Position numbers and translations under genes: made by a program. From NCBI GenBank assembly GCA_020024915.1, contig JAHHSZ010000080.1, positions 1-7,073 on the forward strand: a stretch of DNA of 7,073 bases, read 5' to 3'. Shown piece by piece: positions 1 to 6,488 of this stretch. The notes beneath the pieces were generated by a model. That model worked only from the letters and a program-made list of their open reading frames with translations, ran no database searches and was not told where the DNA came from. The stretch is from Fusobacterium sp. (lineage in GTDB: Bacteria; Fusobacteriota; Fusobacteriia; Fusobacteriales; Fusobacteriaceae). Within the stretch, counting starts at the first letter, position 1, and each line of letters begins with the position of its first letter.

Positions 1-28
1 TGTTAATCAACTTCTTAATTTTATACAC
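1..28 (-). other. Possible 5' end of a further gene running off the left edge
   Basis: On the minus strand a GTG at position 28 opens a frame that reads M-Y-K-I-K-K-L-I-N up to the window edge. The basic-then-hydrophobic start would suit a signal peptide or a membrane anchor. An AGGTGAG sequence lies about 11 nt upstream, further than ideal for a ribosome binding site. If real, the gene would be cotranscribed with the MORN-repeat gene that ends 28 nt upstream of it, because no terminator hairpin is visible between them. Only nine codons are present, so this could easily be chance. Confidence 0.2.
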
Positions 29-56
29 TCTTTTGATATCTCACCTATATCTCTCT

Positions 57-1661
57 CTATCTCTTCTCATAGGTTAATTTACCATCTAAAGAGTAAGTCC
101 TAGCCTCAATCTCTTTTCCATTTTTATACAGATACTCTTCACTAATTTTTCCATTTGTATAGTAATATCTCTGTATTCCATCTCTTTTTCCATTTAGATA
201 GTTCTCCTCTGAAACTATCATTCCATCAACATAATTTACCCATTTTCCATCTTTTTCATTATTTTTATAAAAACCTTTTTCAGAAACTTTATTTTTAGTA
301 TCGTATACTAGATAATTTCCATCTAAAATACCATTTTTAAACTCTGTTTCCTTTTTAAAATATGATTTTCTTGAAAAATCTGTTGGAATATAGTTGATTA
401 TTTTTCCATCTAACTCTCCATTTTCATTATAGTTATAAATATCTACATTTTTTCCAAGCTCATCATATCTCTTCCACTCACCACTTCTAAATCCATTTAC
501 ATAAATACCCAGTGTCACTATCTTACCATCTCTACTATACTCTTTATACTCACCATTAAGTAGATTATTTCTATAATTTTCCTCACTTAAAATTTTTCCA
601 TCTGAATAGTAATTTTCAACTTTTCCCTCTTTTTGACCTCTAATATAGTTAATTTTTCTTAAAAGTTCTCCATTCTCATTATAAATATTGACATATCCAT
701 CTAAATATCCTTCTCTATAATTTCCATTTTCTTTTATATTTCCATTCTCATAGTAATTTGAGTAAACTCCATTCAAAACTCCCTCTTGATAGTTTTCCTC
801 TGAAATCAACTTTCTAGCTCTATTGTATCTTTTCCATACCCCTGCTTTCTTATTATTTACAAAGTTTCCCTCTAGCTCCAAACCACCATTATAGTTGTTT
901 AAATAGTAATATCCATCTCTCATATCATTTTTATACTCCACTTCAGATAATACTCTTCCACCTATATACTCTATACTTTTCCCCTCTTTTTTCCCTAAAT
1001 TATAGTTTATTTCAACCTCTTTTTGTCCATTACTATTGGATCTAATAATTTTTTTATCCAACTTATCTGAATTATACTCTCCAACTATCTTTACATTTCC
1101 ATTCTCATAGTTTTCATAAAACTTTCCATTCTTTATTCCACTGTCATAATTTATCTCTTTAGCTATAATTCCATTTGAATAGTATTGAGCTTCCTTTCCA
1201 TTTTTAAATCCAGTTATATAGTTTATCTCTCTCTTTATCTTTCCATTACTATAATACTCTATCTCTCGTCCATCTTTTAATCCATCTATATAGTTTTTTT
1301 CACTTTTTACAGTTCCATCACTATAGTATTCATACTCCACTCCATTTTTTTTATATGCCTTCACTACTTTCTTTGGCTTAGTAATATCATTCTCTCTTTG
1401 AGCTTCTTTTTTCATCTCCAGTATTTTTTTTTGTTTTTCTGGAATAACATCACCATTACTTATCTTATCTAACTTTTTATTGAGTTCAGCTACAACTCCA
1501 CCTACCTCTCTTCTTATTTTTAAAATTTCACTACTTTTTTCCTCAATTTTTACCTTACTACTCATTGCTTTTATCCCAAAATATATAATCCCTGATATAG
1601 ATAGCACTATTAATACTATTACTATAGTTGCTAATCCAAAATCTTTTTTTCTATCTCTCAT
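57..1661 (-). CDS. Membrane-anchored MORN-2 (YwqK-like) repeat protein, 534 aa
   Basis: A basic N-terminus (RDRKKD) is followed by one hydrophobic segment at about residues 9-30, which looks like an uncleaved signal anchor placing the rest outside the cytoplasm. Residues about 36-95 are charged and heptad-like (probable coiled coil). From about residue 105 to the end there are about 17 tandem repeats of 23-24 residues, typically K-x-G-x-x-x-x-Y-Y-x-[ND]-G-x-[IVL]-x-x-E-x-x-Y-x-x-G. This is the MORN-2 / YwqK repeat family. Such proteins are often labelled 'toxin-antitoxin YwqK family antitoxin' by automatic pipelines; nothing here supports an antitoxin role, and no toxin gene is adjacent. Repeats of this type form elongated beta-rich surfaces, so binding or surface display is plausible but unproven. 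The ATG at 1661 is preceded by a GGGAG ribosome binding site. The gene stands alone behind its own promoter candidate. Confidence 0.88.
   Translation of the reverse strand: MRDRKKDFGLATIVIVLIVLSISGIIYFGIKAMSSKVKIEEKSSEILKIRREVGGVVAELNKKLDKISNGDVIPEKQKKILEMKKEAQRENDITKPKKVVKAYKKNGVEYEYYSDGTVKSEKNYIDGLKDGREIEYYSNGKIKREINYITGFKNGKEAQYYSNGIIAKEINYDSGIKNGKFYENYENGNVKIVGEYNSDKLDKKIIRSNSNGQKEVEINYNLGKKEGKSIEYIGGRVLSEVEYKNDMRDGYYYLNNYNGGLELEGNFVNNKKAGVWKRYNRARKLISEENYQEGVLNGVYSNYYENGNIKENGNYREGYLDGYVNIYNENGELLRKINYIRGQKEGKVENYYSDGKILSEENYRNNLLNGEYKEYSRDGKIVTLGIYVNGFRSGEWKRYDELGKNVDIYNYNENGELDGKIINYIPTDFSRKSYFKKETEFKNGILDGNYLVYDTKNKVSEKGFYKNNEKDGKWVNYVDGMIVSEENYLNGKRDGIQRYYYTNGKISEEYLYKNGKEIEARTYSLDGKLTYEKR
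69..1349 (-). repeat. Coding tandem repeat array (about 17 MORN-2 units)
   Basis: This is the part of the preceding gene encoding the repeats, with a period of 69-72 nt (23-24 codons). The units are clearly related but diverged: the Y-x-[ND]-G core and the E-x-x-Y-x-x-G tail recur. Unit 14 (about residues 394-423) is longer than the rest, at about 30 residues, and units 5-8 are the most degenerate. The divergence argues for an old, selected array rather than a recent slippage expansion. Confidence 0.8.
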
Positions 1662-1690
1662 GCTATATCTCCCTTAATATATTATATTTA

Positions 1691-1719
1691 ATTATACAAC
1701 ACTCTATCTAAATAAGAAA
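1691..1719 (-). promoter_or_regulatory. Candidate promoter of the MORN-repeat gene
   Basis: The minus strand carries a perfect TATAAT at 1691-1696 with a TG directly before it. The hexamer 17 bp upstream is TTTCTT at 1714-1719, a poor -35 match. A start near 1684 would give a leader of about 22 nt containing the GGGAG site. It sits just downstream of the terminator of the preceding operon, as expected for an independent unit. The AT-rich context makes chance -10 matches common. Confidence 0.45.
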
Positions 1720-1743
1720 AGAAAATTTTTATATAATTTATAC

Positions 1744-1787
1744 AAAAAAAGAGATATTATTTTCTAAAATTTAGAAAATAATATCTC
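1744..1787 (-). terminator. Rho-independent terminator closing the fez-like operon
   Basis: A perfect inverted repeat has arms at 1751-1766 and 1772-1787 (16 bp) around a 5-nt loop (1767-1771). On the minus strand it is followed by seven T residues (plus-strand A tract 1744-1750). It starts about 20 nt past the stop codon of the 98-aa gene. The stem is AT-rich, with only three G-C pairs, but it is long and perfect. Confidence 0.9.
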
Positions 1788-1806
1788 TCAATTCAACCTT
1801 TCATAA

Positions 1807-2103
1807 CTATTTTGCTTCTGCTATTTCACAAGCTTCACAAGTAGCTCCATTTAATTCTCTTTCAGCTAATATATCTTCGATATGCTCTTTTGTTTCTGTT
1901 AAAGCTTCTACAGACATATCTTCATAGTTTACAGTATCACAAGTTTTGATATTGATTCCTTGAGTTCTTAAAAAAGCATCTACCTTTGCTTTATTTTTTT
2001 TGTATAGGTAGTATCCTGCTACTGTTACTCCTATTCCTACTGCTGCTCCCACTACATGAGCTTTTGTTACATTTCCATTTCCACCAAATCCAAATCCGAA
2101 CAT
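1807..2103 (-). CDS. Small glycine-rich single-span protein with a C-terminal CxxC, 98 aa
   Basis: The N-terminus is rich in Gly and Phe (FGFGFGG). It is followed by a single hydrophobic helix at about residues 15-34 containing a G-x-x-x-G (G19, G23) and further glycines, the kind of helix that packs tightly against others. A basic patch (KKNKAK, 35-40) suggests the C-terminal half faces the cytoplasm. The tail (about 41-98) is mostly helical and acidic, with C55 and a C89-E-A-C92 pair close to the C-terminus. It resembles small proteins such as DUF6110 that I recall beside HMA_2-type P-type ATPases in Clostridia, but that assignment is tentative. It is the last gene of the operon; the stop of the preceding gene overlaps the perfect AGGAGGT ribosome binding site (2110-2116) of this one. 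A membrane-shaping or metal-handling accessory role is inference. Confidence 0.85.
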   Translation of the reverse strand: MFGFGFGGNGNVTKAHVVGAAVGIGVTVAGYYLYKKNKAKVDAFLRTQGINIKTCDTVNYEDMSVEALTETKEHIEDILAERELNGATCEACEIAEAK

Positions 2104-2117
2104 GGCTATACCTCCTA

Positions 2118-2873
2118 TTATTTATTTATTGTTATATACTTTTCTGTACTTTTTGATGTATTTTTATGTTTTCTAAAAAATATGTGATAAATTAAATCTC
2201 CTATATTATCTATGCTATTGTCTTCAGATACATTTGCTATATAGTAGTCTTTATCTTCCTGTTTATTCTTTATTCTAAAAAATTTAACCTCTTTAGCTTC
2301 ATTATTTGTAGAGATTAGGTGTCTACCAAATGTTGTTAACCATATCATAGCTACTATTGAAAGTTTTGGAGTATTCAAAAATGATTTTATCAAATACATA
2401 GCTGGTAAAATCTCTAAATCAAATACACCTTTTCTATTAGTTTCAATACAAGCATGTTCTAATATTGCTGCTGAAGTTAAAGATATAGAAAACCAGTTCA
2501 TTATATTCTGTAATCTATTATCACTCTTATTCCATAACATATTGATTCCTGACATTGCAATAGATGCTCCTGAATAGATAGCAAAACTCTCTATTGCTTT
2601 TTGCTCTACTCCATCTAATAATTTTATTGGCATCATTCCATTTTCAATAGAAAAAGCTGTCAATATCTTATAGATAATCTCCTGTAGATTTATTTTTTCA
2701 GGATTAAAAGTTGCTACTACACTCTTAGTAACTAGACTGTATCTTAATTCTATACATTCATTATCCTTAGTAACATTATATTTAAATGTTTCAAAACATT
2801 TAAGTGGCTCAGATAACTTTAATCTAACTCTGTTAGGTAACTTATGTATCAATGTTACATTGAGTTTTTTCAT
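2118..2873 (-). CDS. HMA_2-like membrane protein resembling the N-terminal part of the ATPase, 251 aa
   Basis: Residues about 3-75 form an HMA-like beta-alpha-beta-beta-alpha-beta domain without CxxC, carrying N-R-V-R (14-17) at the end of the first strand. Hydrophobic segments follow at about 96-114, 125-142, 151-166 and 168-187, then a polar tail (about 190-251) with no recognisable domain. By eye, residues about 120-187 line up with residues about 145-211 of the neighbouring ATPase, its first membrane helices. There are no DKTGT, TGE or GDG motifs, so it cannot be a pump on its own. I chose ATG at 2873 rather than the in-frame TTG at 2876: AAGGAG (2880-2885) is then 6 nt upstream, while the TTG would leave only 3 nt. 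It starts 10 nt after the ATPase stop. It may be a structural partner of the ATPase; a FezA-like role is possible, but I cannot prove orthology. Confidence 0.87.
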   Translation of the reverse strand: MKKLNVTLIHKLPNRVRLKLSEPLKCFETFKYNVTKDNECIELRYSLVTKSVVATFNPEKINLQEIIYKILTAFSIENGMMPIKLLDGVEQKAIESFAIYSGASIAMSGINMLWNKSDNRLQNIMNWFSISLTSAAILEHACIETNRKGVFDLEILPAMYLIKSFLNTPKLSIVAMIWLTTFGRHLISTNNEAKEVKFFRIKNKQEDKDYYIANVSEDNSIDNIGDLIYHIFFRKHKNTSKSTEKYITINK

Positions 2874-2879
2874 CAATCT

Positions 2880-2885
2880 CTCCTT
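2880..2885 (-). promoter_or_regulatory. Ribosome binding site that decides the start of the 251-aa protein
   Basis: AAGGAG on the minus strand overlaps the TAA stop of the ATPase gene (2884-2886). Its 6-nt spacing to the ATG at 2873 favours that codon over the TTG directly upstream. The overlap suggests translational coupling. Confidence 0.75.
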
Positions 2886-5079
2886 AATTTTTTAATTTAT
2901 ATTTTAAAAGTTTTAAAGAATTTCCTACAACTAATATTGTTGTCATATTGTGCATAACTGAACTATATATTGCTGGTAATATTCCTGTAGCACCTAATAC
3001 CAATGCAAATGAGTTAATACCAATTGCCATTGCAAAGTTTTCTTTTATTGTTTTTACAGTTTTTTTAGATAGTCCAATTACCTCTGGTACCAATAGTGGA
3101 TCATCTTTTGTAATTGTTATATCTGCTGCCTCCATAGCCACATCAGTTCTAGTACTTCCCAATGCCACTCCTATATTTGCATATGAAAGAGCTGGTGCAT
3201 CATTTATTCCATCTCCTATCATTATCACATTACTTCCTCTAGATTGAAGTGCCAATATGTTCTTAGCCTTGTCTTCTGGTAATAACTCTGATTCATAACT
3301 ATCTATTGACATCCTTGATGCTATTGTTTGTGCTTGTTGTTCCAAGTCTCCAGTCAATAATACTATCTCATCAATTCCCTGTCCTCTAAGTCTATTAATT
3401 GTCTTCTTAATATTCTCTCTAGGTGGATCAGTAACACCTATAAGTCCTATTAACTTACTATCTTTCGCTATATAGATTAGAATTTCTCCTCTACCTAAAA
3501 TTACTTTTACCTCATCATTGAAGTCTTCAGTAAAGATTCCATTTTCCTCCATAAATTTCTTACTACCAACTCTAACTATGCTCTCTTCAACTGTAGTCTC
3601 TATTCCTCTAGCAACAATAACTTTATTCTCACTGTGAGTAGGTATCTCAAGTCCTCTATCCTTTATCTCATTTAAAATTGCTACTGCCAATGGATGTGTT
3701 GAAGTCTCTTCAGCTGCTGCTGCATAAGTTAACATCTTATTTTCAGTTAACTCTTTATCTAAAACTTTTATTGTCTGTACACTGGGTCTACCCTCTGTTA
3801 TTGTTCCAGTCTTATCAAAAATTATTGTATCTGCTTTGGAAATCTCCTCAATATAGTTACTTCCCTTGATTAAGATTCCATTTTTTGCTGCTGTGTTTAT
3901 TGCTGCAGAAAAAGCTGCTGCTGTTGACAATCTTATTCCACAAGAGTAATCTATCACAAGCATACTCATTGCTTTTTGAATGCTTTTAGTTGTTCCATAA
4001 ACTATTGCAGCCAACAAGAAGTTTAAAGGTATTAGTTGTGCTGAAAAGTTATCAGCATAGTTTTGTATCTGTGCTTTGTTAAAATTAGCGTCTTCAACTA
4101 GTTTTATAATTCTTGAAACCGTTCTCTCGTCTCCAACTTTTTCAGCTTCTATTGTTATATTTCCATTTTTTATAATAGTTCCAGCAAATACATTTTCTCC
4201 AACCTTTTTAGTTATAGGCATATATTCACCTGTTATAGAAGACTGATCTATATAAGCTTCACCTTTTATAATAGTTCCATCAACACTTATCTTTTCTCCT
4301 GTTTGAACTACTATCTTATCTCCCTTATCAATCTCTTCTATTGCTACTTTTTGGATACTACCATTTTCCATTACCTTCCATACATAGTTTTCTCCTACAC
4401 TTAGCATATCTTTGATAGCCCCTCTTGTTTTCTTCATTGTATAAACAGTCAGAAGCTCTGCAAACTCTTCCATTATCATAATTGTTAAAGCTGTTTTTTC
4501 TTTTCCTAAAAGTAAGCTACTTATTATAGCACTTGAACTCAGTGTATCTGCATTAGGTCTCTTATTTTTTATTAAGCTCCCCAATCCATTAGATATTACT
4601 GGAGCTGCTAGTGATATCACTCCAAGAGTATTAGGATTTAAAAATCTTCTTATCCCAGCTACTGGTGTTAGAGGTGCCTTCTTAAAAAAGTTATAAACTA
4701 ACATTACACTGGCAGCACCTATTTTTTTGATAATCTCCTCTGGCGACTCCTCTTGTAATTTTCTCTCAATTACAATATTTTTACTGCTCTCTGTTCTCTC
4801 ATTTCTATAAATCTCAACAAGATATACATTTAAAGTATTTTGAATAAGAGATATTAAGTTGTCATCAGTGACACTTATGTCATCAAAATATATTACTACT
4901 GTTCCTGTCACTGCACTTATTTTTGCACTCTCTATATATCTTACCTGCTCTAGCTGTTTCTCTATTTCATTTTTTAATCTTCCCAAGAATTTTAAAGCTC
5001 TAGATTTTATACGAACCCTTCCTCTTATCTTATGTATTACTTCACAATATAAAAGATGACTATTAGTTCTTCCTTTCAT
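2884..5079 (-). CDS. fezB: P1B-type metal-transporting ATPase, probable P1B-6 / FezB-like, 731 aa
   Basis: This is an ATP-driven metal pump of the inner or organelle membrane. All catalytic motifs are intact: actuator T-G-E (283-285), phosphorylation D422 in DKTGT, nucleotide-binding H462-P463, T-G-D (576-578) and GDGINDAP (622-629), with a final membrane pair containing H710-N711 and G-N-S (719-721). The N-terminal HMA-like domain (about 10-90) lacks CxxC and carries G20-R-V-R23. The membrane motif that is normally CPC reads Y378-S379-C380 in DYSCGIRLST, so both the first Cys and the helix-breaking Pro are absent. The whole protein has just two cysteines (C12, C380). This argues against CopA or ZntA and for the P1B-6 class, which I recall as the class of ferrosome FezB; iron is the likely cargo by inference. 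It starts 1 nt after the upstream stop. The gene symbol is by family resemblance only. Confidence 0.93.
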   Translation of the reverse strand: MKGRTNSHLLYCEVIHKIRGRVRIKSRALKFLGRLKNEIEKQLEQVRYIESAKISAVTGTVVIYFDDISVTDDNLISLIQNTLNVYLVEIYRNERTESSKNIVIERKLQEESPEEIIKKIGAASVMLVYNFFKKAPLTPVAGIRRFLNPNTLGVISLAAPVISNGLGSLIKNKRPNADTLSSSAIISSLLLGKEKTALTIMIMEEFAELLTVYTMKKTRGAIKDMLSVGENYVWKVMENGSIQKVAIEEIDKGDKIVVQTGEKISVDGTIIKGEAYIDQSSITGEYMPITKKVGENVFAGTIIKNGNITIEAEKVGDERTVSRIIKLVEDANFNKAQIQNYADNFSAQLIPLNFLLAAIVYGTTKSIQKAMSMLVIDYSCGIRLSTAAAFSAAINTAAKNGILIKGSNYIEEISKADTIIFDKTGTITEGRPSVQTIKVLDKELTENKMLTYAAAAEETSTHPLAVAILNEIKDRGLEIPTHSENKVIVARGIETTVEESIVRVGSKKFMEENGIFTEDFNDEVKVILGRGEILIYIAKDSKLIGLIGVTDPPRENIKKTINRLRGQGIDEIVLLTGDLEQQAQTIASRMSIDSYESELLPEDKAKNILALQSRGSNVIMIGDGINDAPALSYANIGVALGSTRTDVAMEAADITITKDDPLLVPEVIGLSKKTVKTIKENFAMAIGINSFALVLGATGILPAIYSSVMHNMTTILVVGNSLKLLKYKLKN

Positions 5080-5080
5080 A

Positions 5081-5464
5081 CTATCTTCCTTTCTTTAATT
5101 CTTTATAAAGAATCTCATAAAATTTATCTAAATTTTCCTCTATCTCTTTTACAGACATATTTTTGTACACATCTTCATTATCAACTATTTTCTTCCATAC
5201 GAAATTTAACCATTCAACTATCTTCTTTTCATTAGTCAGTTGTGGATTATATTTTACAAGAATCTTACTTGTGACATATGAGTAAGTTATCTCCTCAATT
5301 CCATTTTCTAACTTTATTATACTTGTTGTATAGTGTTCATATTTTTTCATATCCTCAGGAACCTTATCTAATCCTGGAATCTGTAGTCTCAGTCTTCCTG
5401 ATATACTGTGTACAACCTTTATCTTATTAAAATATAGAAATGCTGTTTTTAAAAGACTGTTCAC
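5081..5464 (-). CDS. Small soluble HMA_2-like protein, 127 aa
   Basis: Residues about 14-92 follow the same strand-helix-strand pattern as the HMA-like domains of its neighbours, with H19-S-I-S-G-R-L-R (GRLR 23-26) at the first strand. No CxxC is present and the protein contains no cysteine at all, so classical thiol metal binding is excluded. There is no membrane segment; the C-terminal stretch (about 100-127) is a charged amphipathic helix. It is therefore probably cytosolic or peripherally bound to membrane or to the ATPase. The start is GTG at 5464, whose G is also the last base of the upstream TAG stop (TAGTG overlap). The following ATPase begins 1 nt after its stop. This spacing suggests coupled, near-stoichiometric synthesis. 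The biochemical role is unknown. Confidence 0.87.
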   Translation of the reverse strand: MNSLLKTAFLYFNKIKVVHSISGRLRLQIPGLDKVPEDMKKYEHYTTSIIKLENGIEEITYSYVTSKILVKYNPQLTNEKKIVEWLNFVWKKIVDNEDVYKNMSVKEIEENLDKFYEILYKELKKGR

Positions 5465-5961
5465 TATTTTCCTCCTCCTTTAGATACCATATTAAATCCC
5501 CACCATAATAGATTAACTCCATTAGGCATTATTGGATTTTGTCTTATTTTTTTTATTCCATTAATTATAAATAAAAGAGCGATTACACTTTTTAGATCCA
5601 ATATTCCTTTTGTTTTATTGTAAATTGCAAAATCTACACTTTCAACAATTTCCTTCATTCCAGAAAATATTTTTCCCTCTCTTTTAGTAAATACTTCCTC
5701 TTCTAACTCTAAAATGTTTAAGATTGCTCCAATCAAAGTTAATGGTTCAACTACATTCTCATCAAACTTTACAAGAATACTCCCCACCAAAGGATTTACA
5801 GATAGACTTTCAATCCCATTCAGTCCTACTAATCTGTTTTTTAACTCCTGACTTTTCTCTTCATCTCCTATCAGAGAGTTTACTTTAAGTCTTATCCTTC
5901 CATTAATATAGTGCTGTATTTCCAGTATTCCATAGAAATCTGGGAGCATTTTTTTATTCAT
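5464..5961 (-). CDS. HMA_2-like protein with two C-terminal membrane helices, 165 aa
   Basis: Residues about 12-87 form an HMA-like domain with G21-R-I-R24 on the first strand and a G-I-E-S-L-S-V-N-P-x-x-G-S-I-L-V-K-F-D stretch typical of the HMA_2 family, where canonical HMA domains would have CxxC in the first loop. The protein contains no cysteine. Two hydrophobic helices follow at about 121-139 and 146-160, ending in a short KGGGK tail; the L-D-L start of this hairpin resembles F-D-L in the 251-aa protein. It is the first gene of the operon. The ATG at 5961 is preceded directly by an in-frame TAA and by a GAGGGTG ribosome binding site. It is likely an accessory membrane partner of the ATPase, by context. 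Confidence 0.88.
   Translation of the reverse strand: MNKKMLPDFYGILEIQHYINGRIRLKVNSLIGDEEKSQELKNRLVGLNGIESLSVNPLVGSILVKFDENVVEPLTLIGAILNILELEEEVFTKREGKIFSGMKEIVESVDFAIYNKTKGILDLKSVIALLFIINGIKKIRQNPIMPNGVNLLWWGFNMVSKGGGK
5471..5480 (-). promoter_or_regulatory. Strong ribosome binding site supporting a GTG start
   Basis: AAGGAGGAGG on the minus strand lies 6 nt upstream of the GTG at 5464, inside the end of the preceding coding region. No ATG with comparable spacing exists, so it decides the start of the 127-aa protein. Confidence 0.8.
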
Positions 5962-6008
5962 TTAATCACCCTCTACTTATAATTTATACCCATTTAATTT
6001 ATTTTCTT

Positions 6009-6037
6009 AGTATACACCTTTTTTTACAATAATTCAA
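6009..6037 (-). promoter_or_regulatory. Promoter of the five-gene fez-like operon
   Basis: TTGAAT (6032-6037) and TATACT (6009-6014) are separated by exactly 17 bp, with TG directly before the -10. A start near 6002 would give a leader of about 40 nt. No other terminator or promoter of this quality lies between here and the terminator at 1744-1787, so one transcript for all five genes is likely. Confidence 0.75.
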
Positions 6038-6066
6038 GATTTTTCAAAAAAATTATTTTGAATAAT
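6029..6066. promoter_or_regulatory. Nested inverted repeats overlapping or upstream of the operon promoter (candidate operator)
   Basis: An inner perfect dyad TTCAAAA-N6-TTTTGAA occupies 6043-6062. An outer pair, ATAATTCAA (6029-6037) and TTGAATAAT (6058-6066), matches as inverted repeats at 8 of 9 positions, and its left arm covers the -35 hexamer. The arrangement would suit a dimeric regulator such as an iron or metal sensor, but it does not match the classical Fur 19-mer well, and AT-rich DNA gives such dyads by chance. Confidence 0.35.
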
Positions 6067-6106
6067 ATTTAATTATTTTGTAATCTTTATATATATTTTG
6101 ACTACC

Positions 6107-6142
6107 AAAAAAAAATAAAGCAGTGTTCAACTGCTTTATTTT
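6107..6142 (-). terminator. Rho-independent terminator after the flavodoxin-DUF2023 operon
   Basis: The arms AATAAAGCAGT (6114-6124) and ACTGCTTTATT (6130-6140) pair perfectly around the loop GTTCA and can be extended by further A-T pairs. On the minus strand a run of T residues follows (plus-strand A tract from about 6107). It lies directly after the TAA stop at 6143. The symmetric A/T flanks could also work on the plus strand, though no plus-strand gene is seen. Confidence 0.9.
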
Positions 6143-6487
6143 TTAACTCACTTTTTTTCTATTAATATATCTTTTACACTGCTGTTGTACATTATATCCT
6201 AACAAAACCCCAAGTATAAAATCTTCCTCTGGTGAAAAATCTCTTAAAGAGCTCTTCTTAAATCTCTTTAAAACATCTATACACTCCTTGGTTCCGAAAA
6301 AGACATTCACATATCCAGATTTTAAATTCTCAAGGATATATTCATAGTTGCACTTACTTAACCTATCTTTTATTAATTCAAAATTCTCTGTAGTAGTTGT
6401 TAAAAGAGCTAAACTTCTAAGTCCTTTATTCAGTTCATACATCATATGAAAAAATACCCCAAGTTCATTTCTCTTTTGTTCACTCAT
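6143..6487 (-). CDS. DUF2023 family protein, 114 aa
   Basis: This is a small cytosolic protein with no signal or membrane segment. It has the features I associate with DUF2023: an N-terminal F-x-H-M-M-Y-E-L-x-K-G-L-R-x-L stretch (about 13-26), a central V-N-V-F-F-G (60-65) and a C-terminal E-E-D-F-I-L-G-x-L-L-G-Y (about 86-98) followed by a Gln/Cys segment and Arg-Tyr. The function is unknown. The family is, to my knowledge, often found beside flavodoxin genes, for instance in epsilonproteobacteria, and here it starts 1 nt after the flavodoxin stop. An AAGGT ribosome binding site lies inside the end of the flavodoxin gene. This pairing suggests a role in flavodoxin maturation, control or electron transfer, but that is inference. 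Confidence 0.88.
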   Translation of the reverse strand: MSEQKRNELGVFFHMMYELNKGLRSLALLTTTTENFELIKDRLSKCNYEYILENLKSGYVNVFFGTKECIDVLKRFKKSSLRDFSPEEDFILGVLLGYNVQQQCKRYINRKKVS

Positions 6488-6488
6488 T

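Noticed and set aside
57..1661. Calling the MORN-2 repeat protein a toxin-antitoxin antitoxin
   Set aside because: The label comes from family naming; the protein is membrane-anchored, very long, and has no adjacent toxin-like gene in the window.
1480..1677. Plus-strand open frame opposite the start of the MORN-repeat gene
   Set aside because: It is antisense to a well-supported gene with a proper ribosome binding site; its hydrophobic translation mirrors the complementary membrane-anchor codons.
2948..5059. Several plus-strand open frames opposite the ATPase gene
   Set aside because: They lie wholly inside an intact ATPase with all motifs and have no family resemblance of their own.
2884..5079. 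Naming the ATPase as a copper or zinc/cadmium exporter (CopA, ZntA, CadA)
   Set aside because: Both the N-terminal CxxC and the membrane CPC that define those groups are absent.
5973..5993. A six-codon open frame (MGINYK) in the leader of the five-gene operon, a possible leader peptide
   Set aside because: No ribosome binding site precedes it and there is no alternative hairpin to suggest attenuation; expected by chance.
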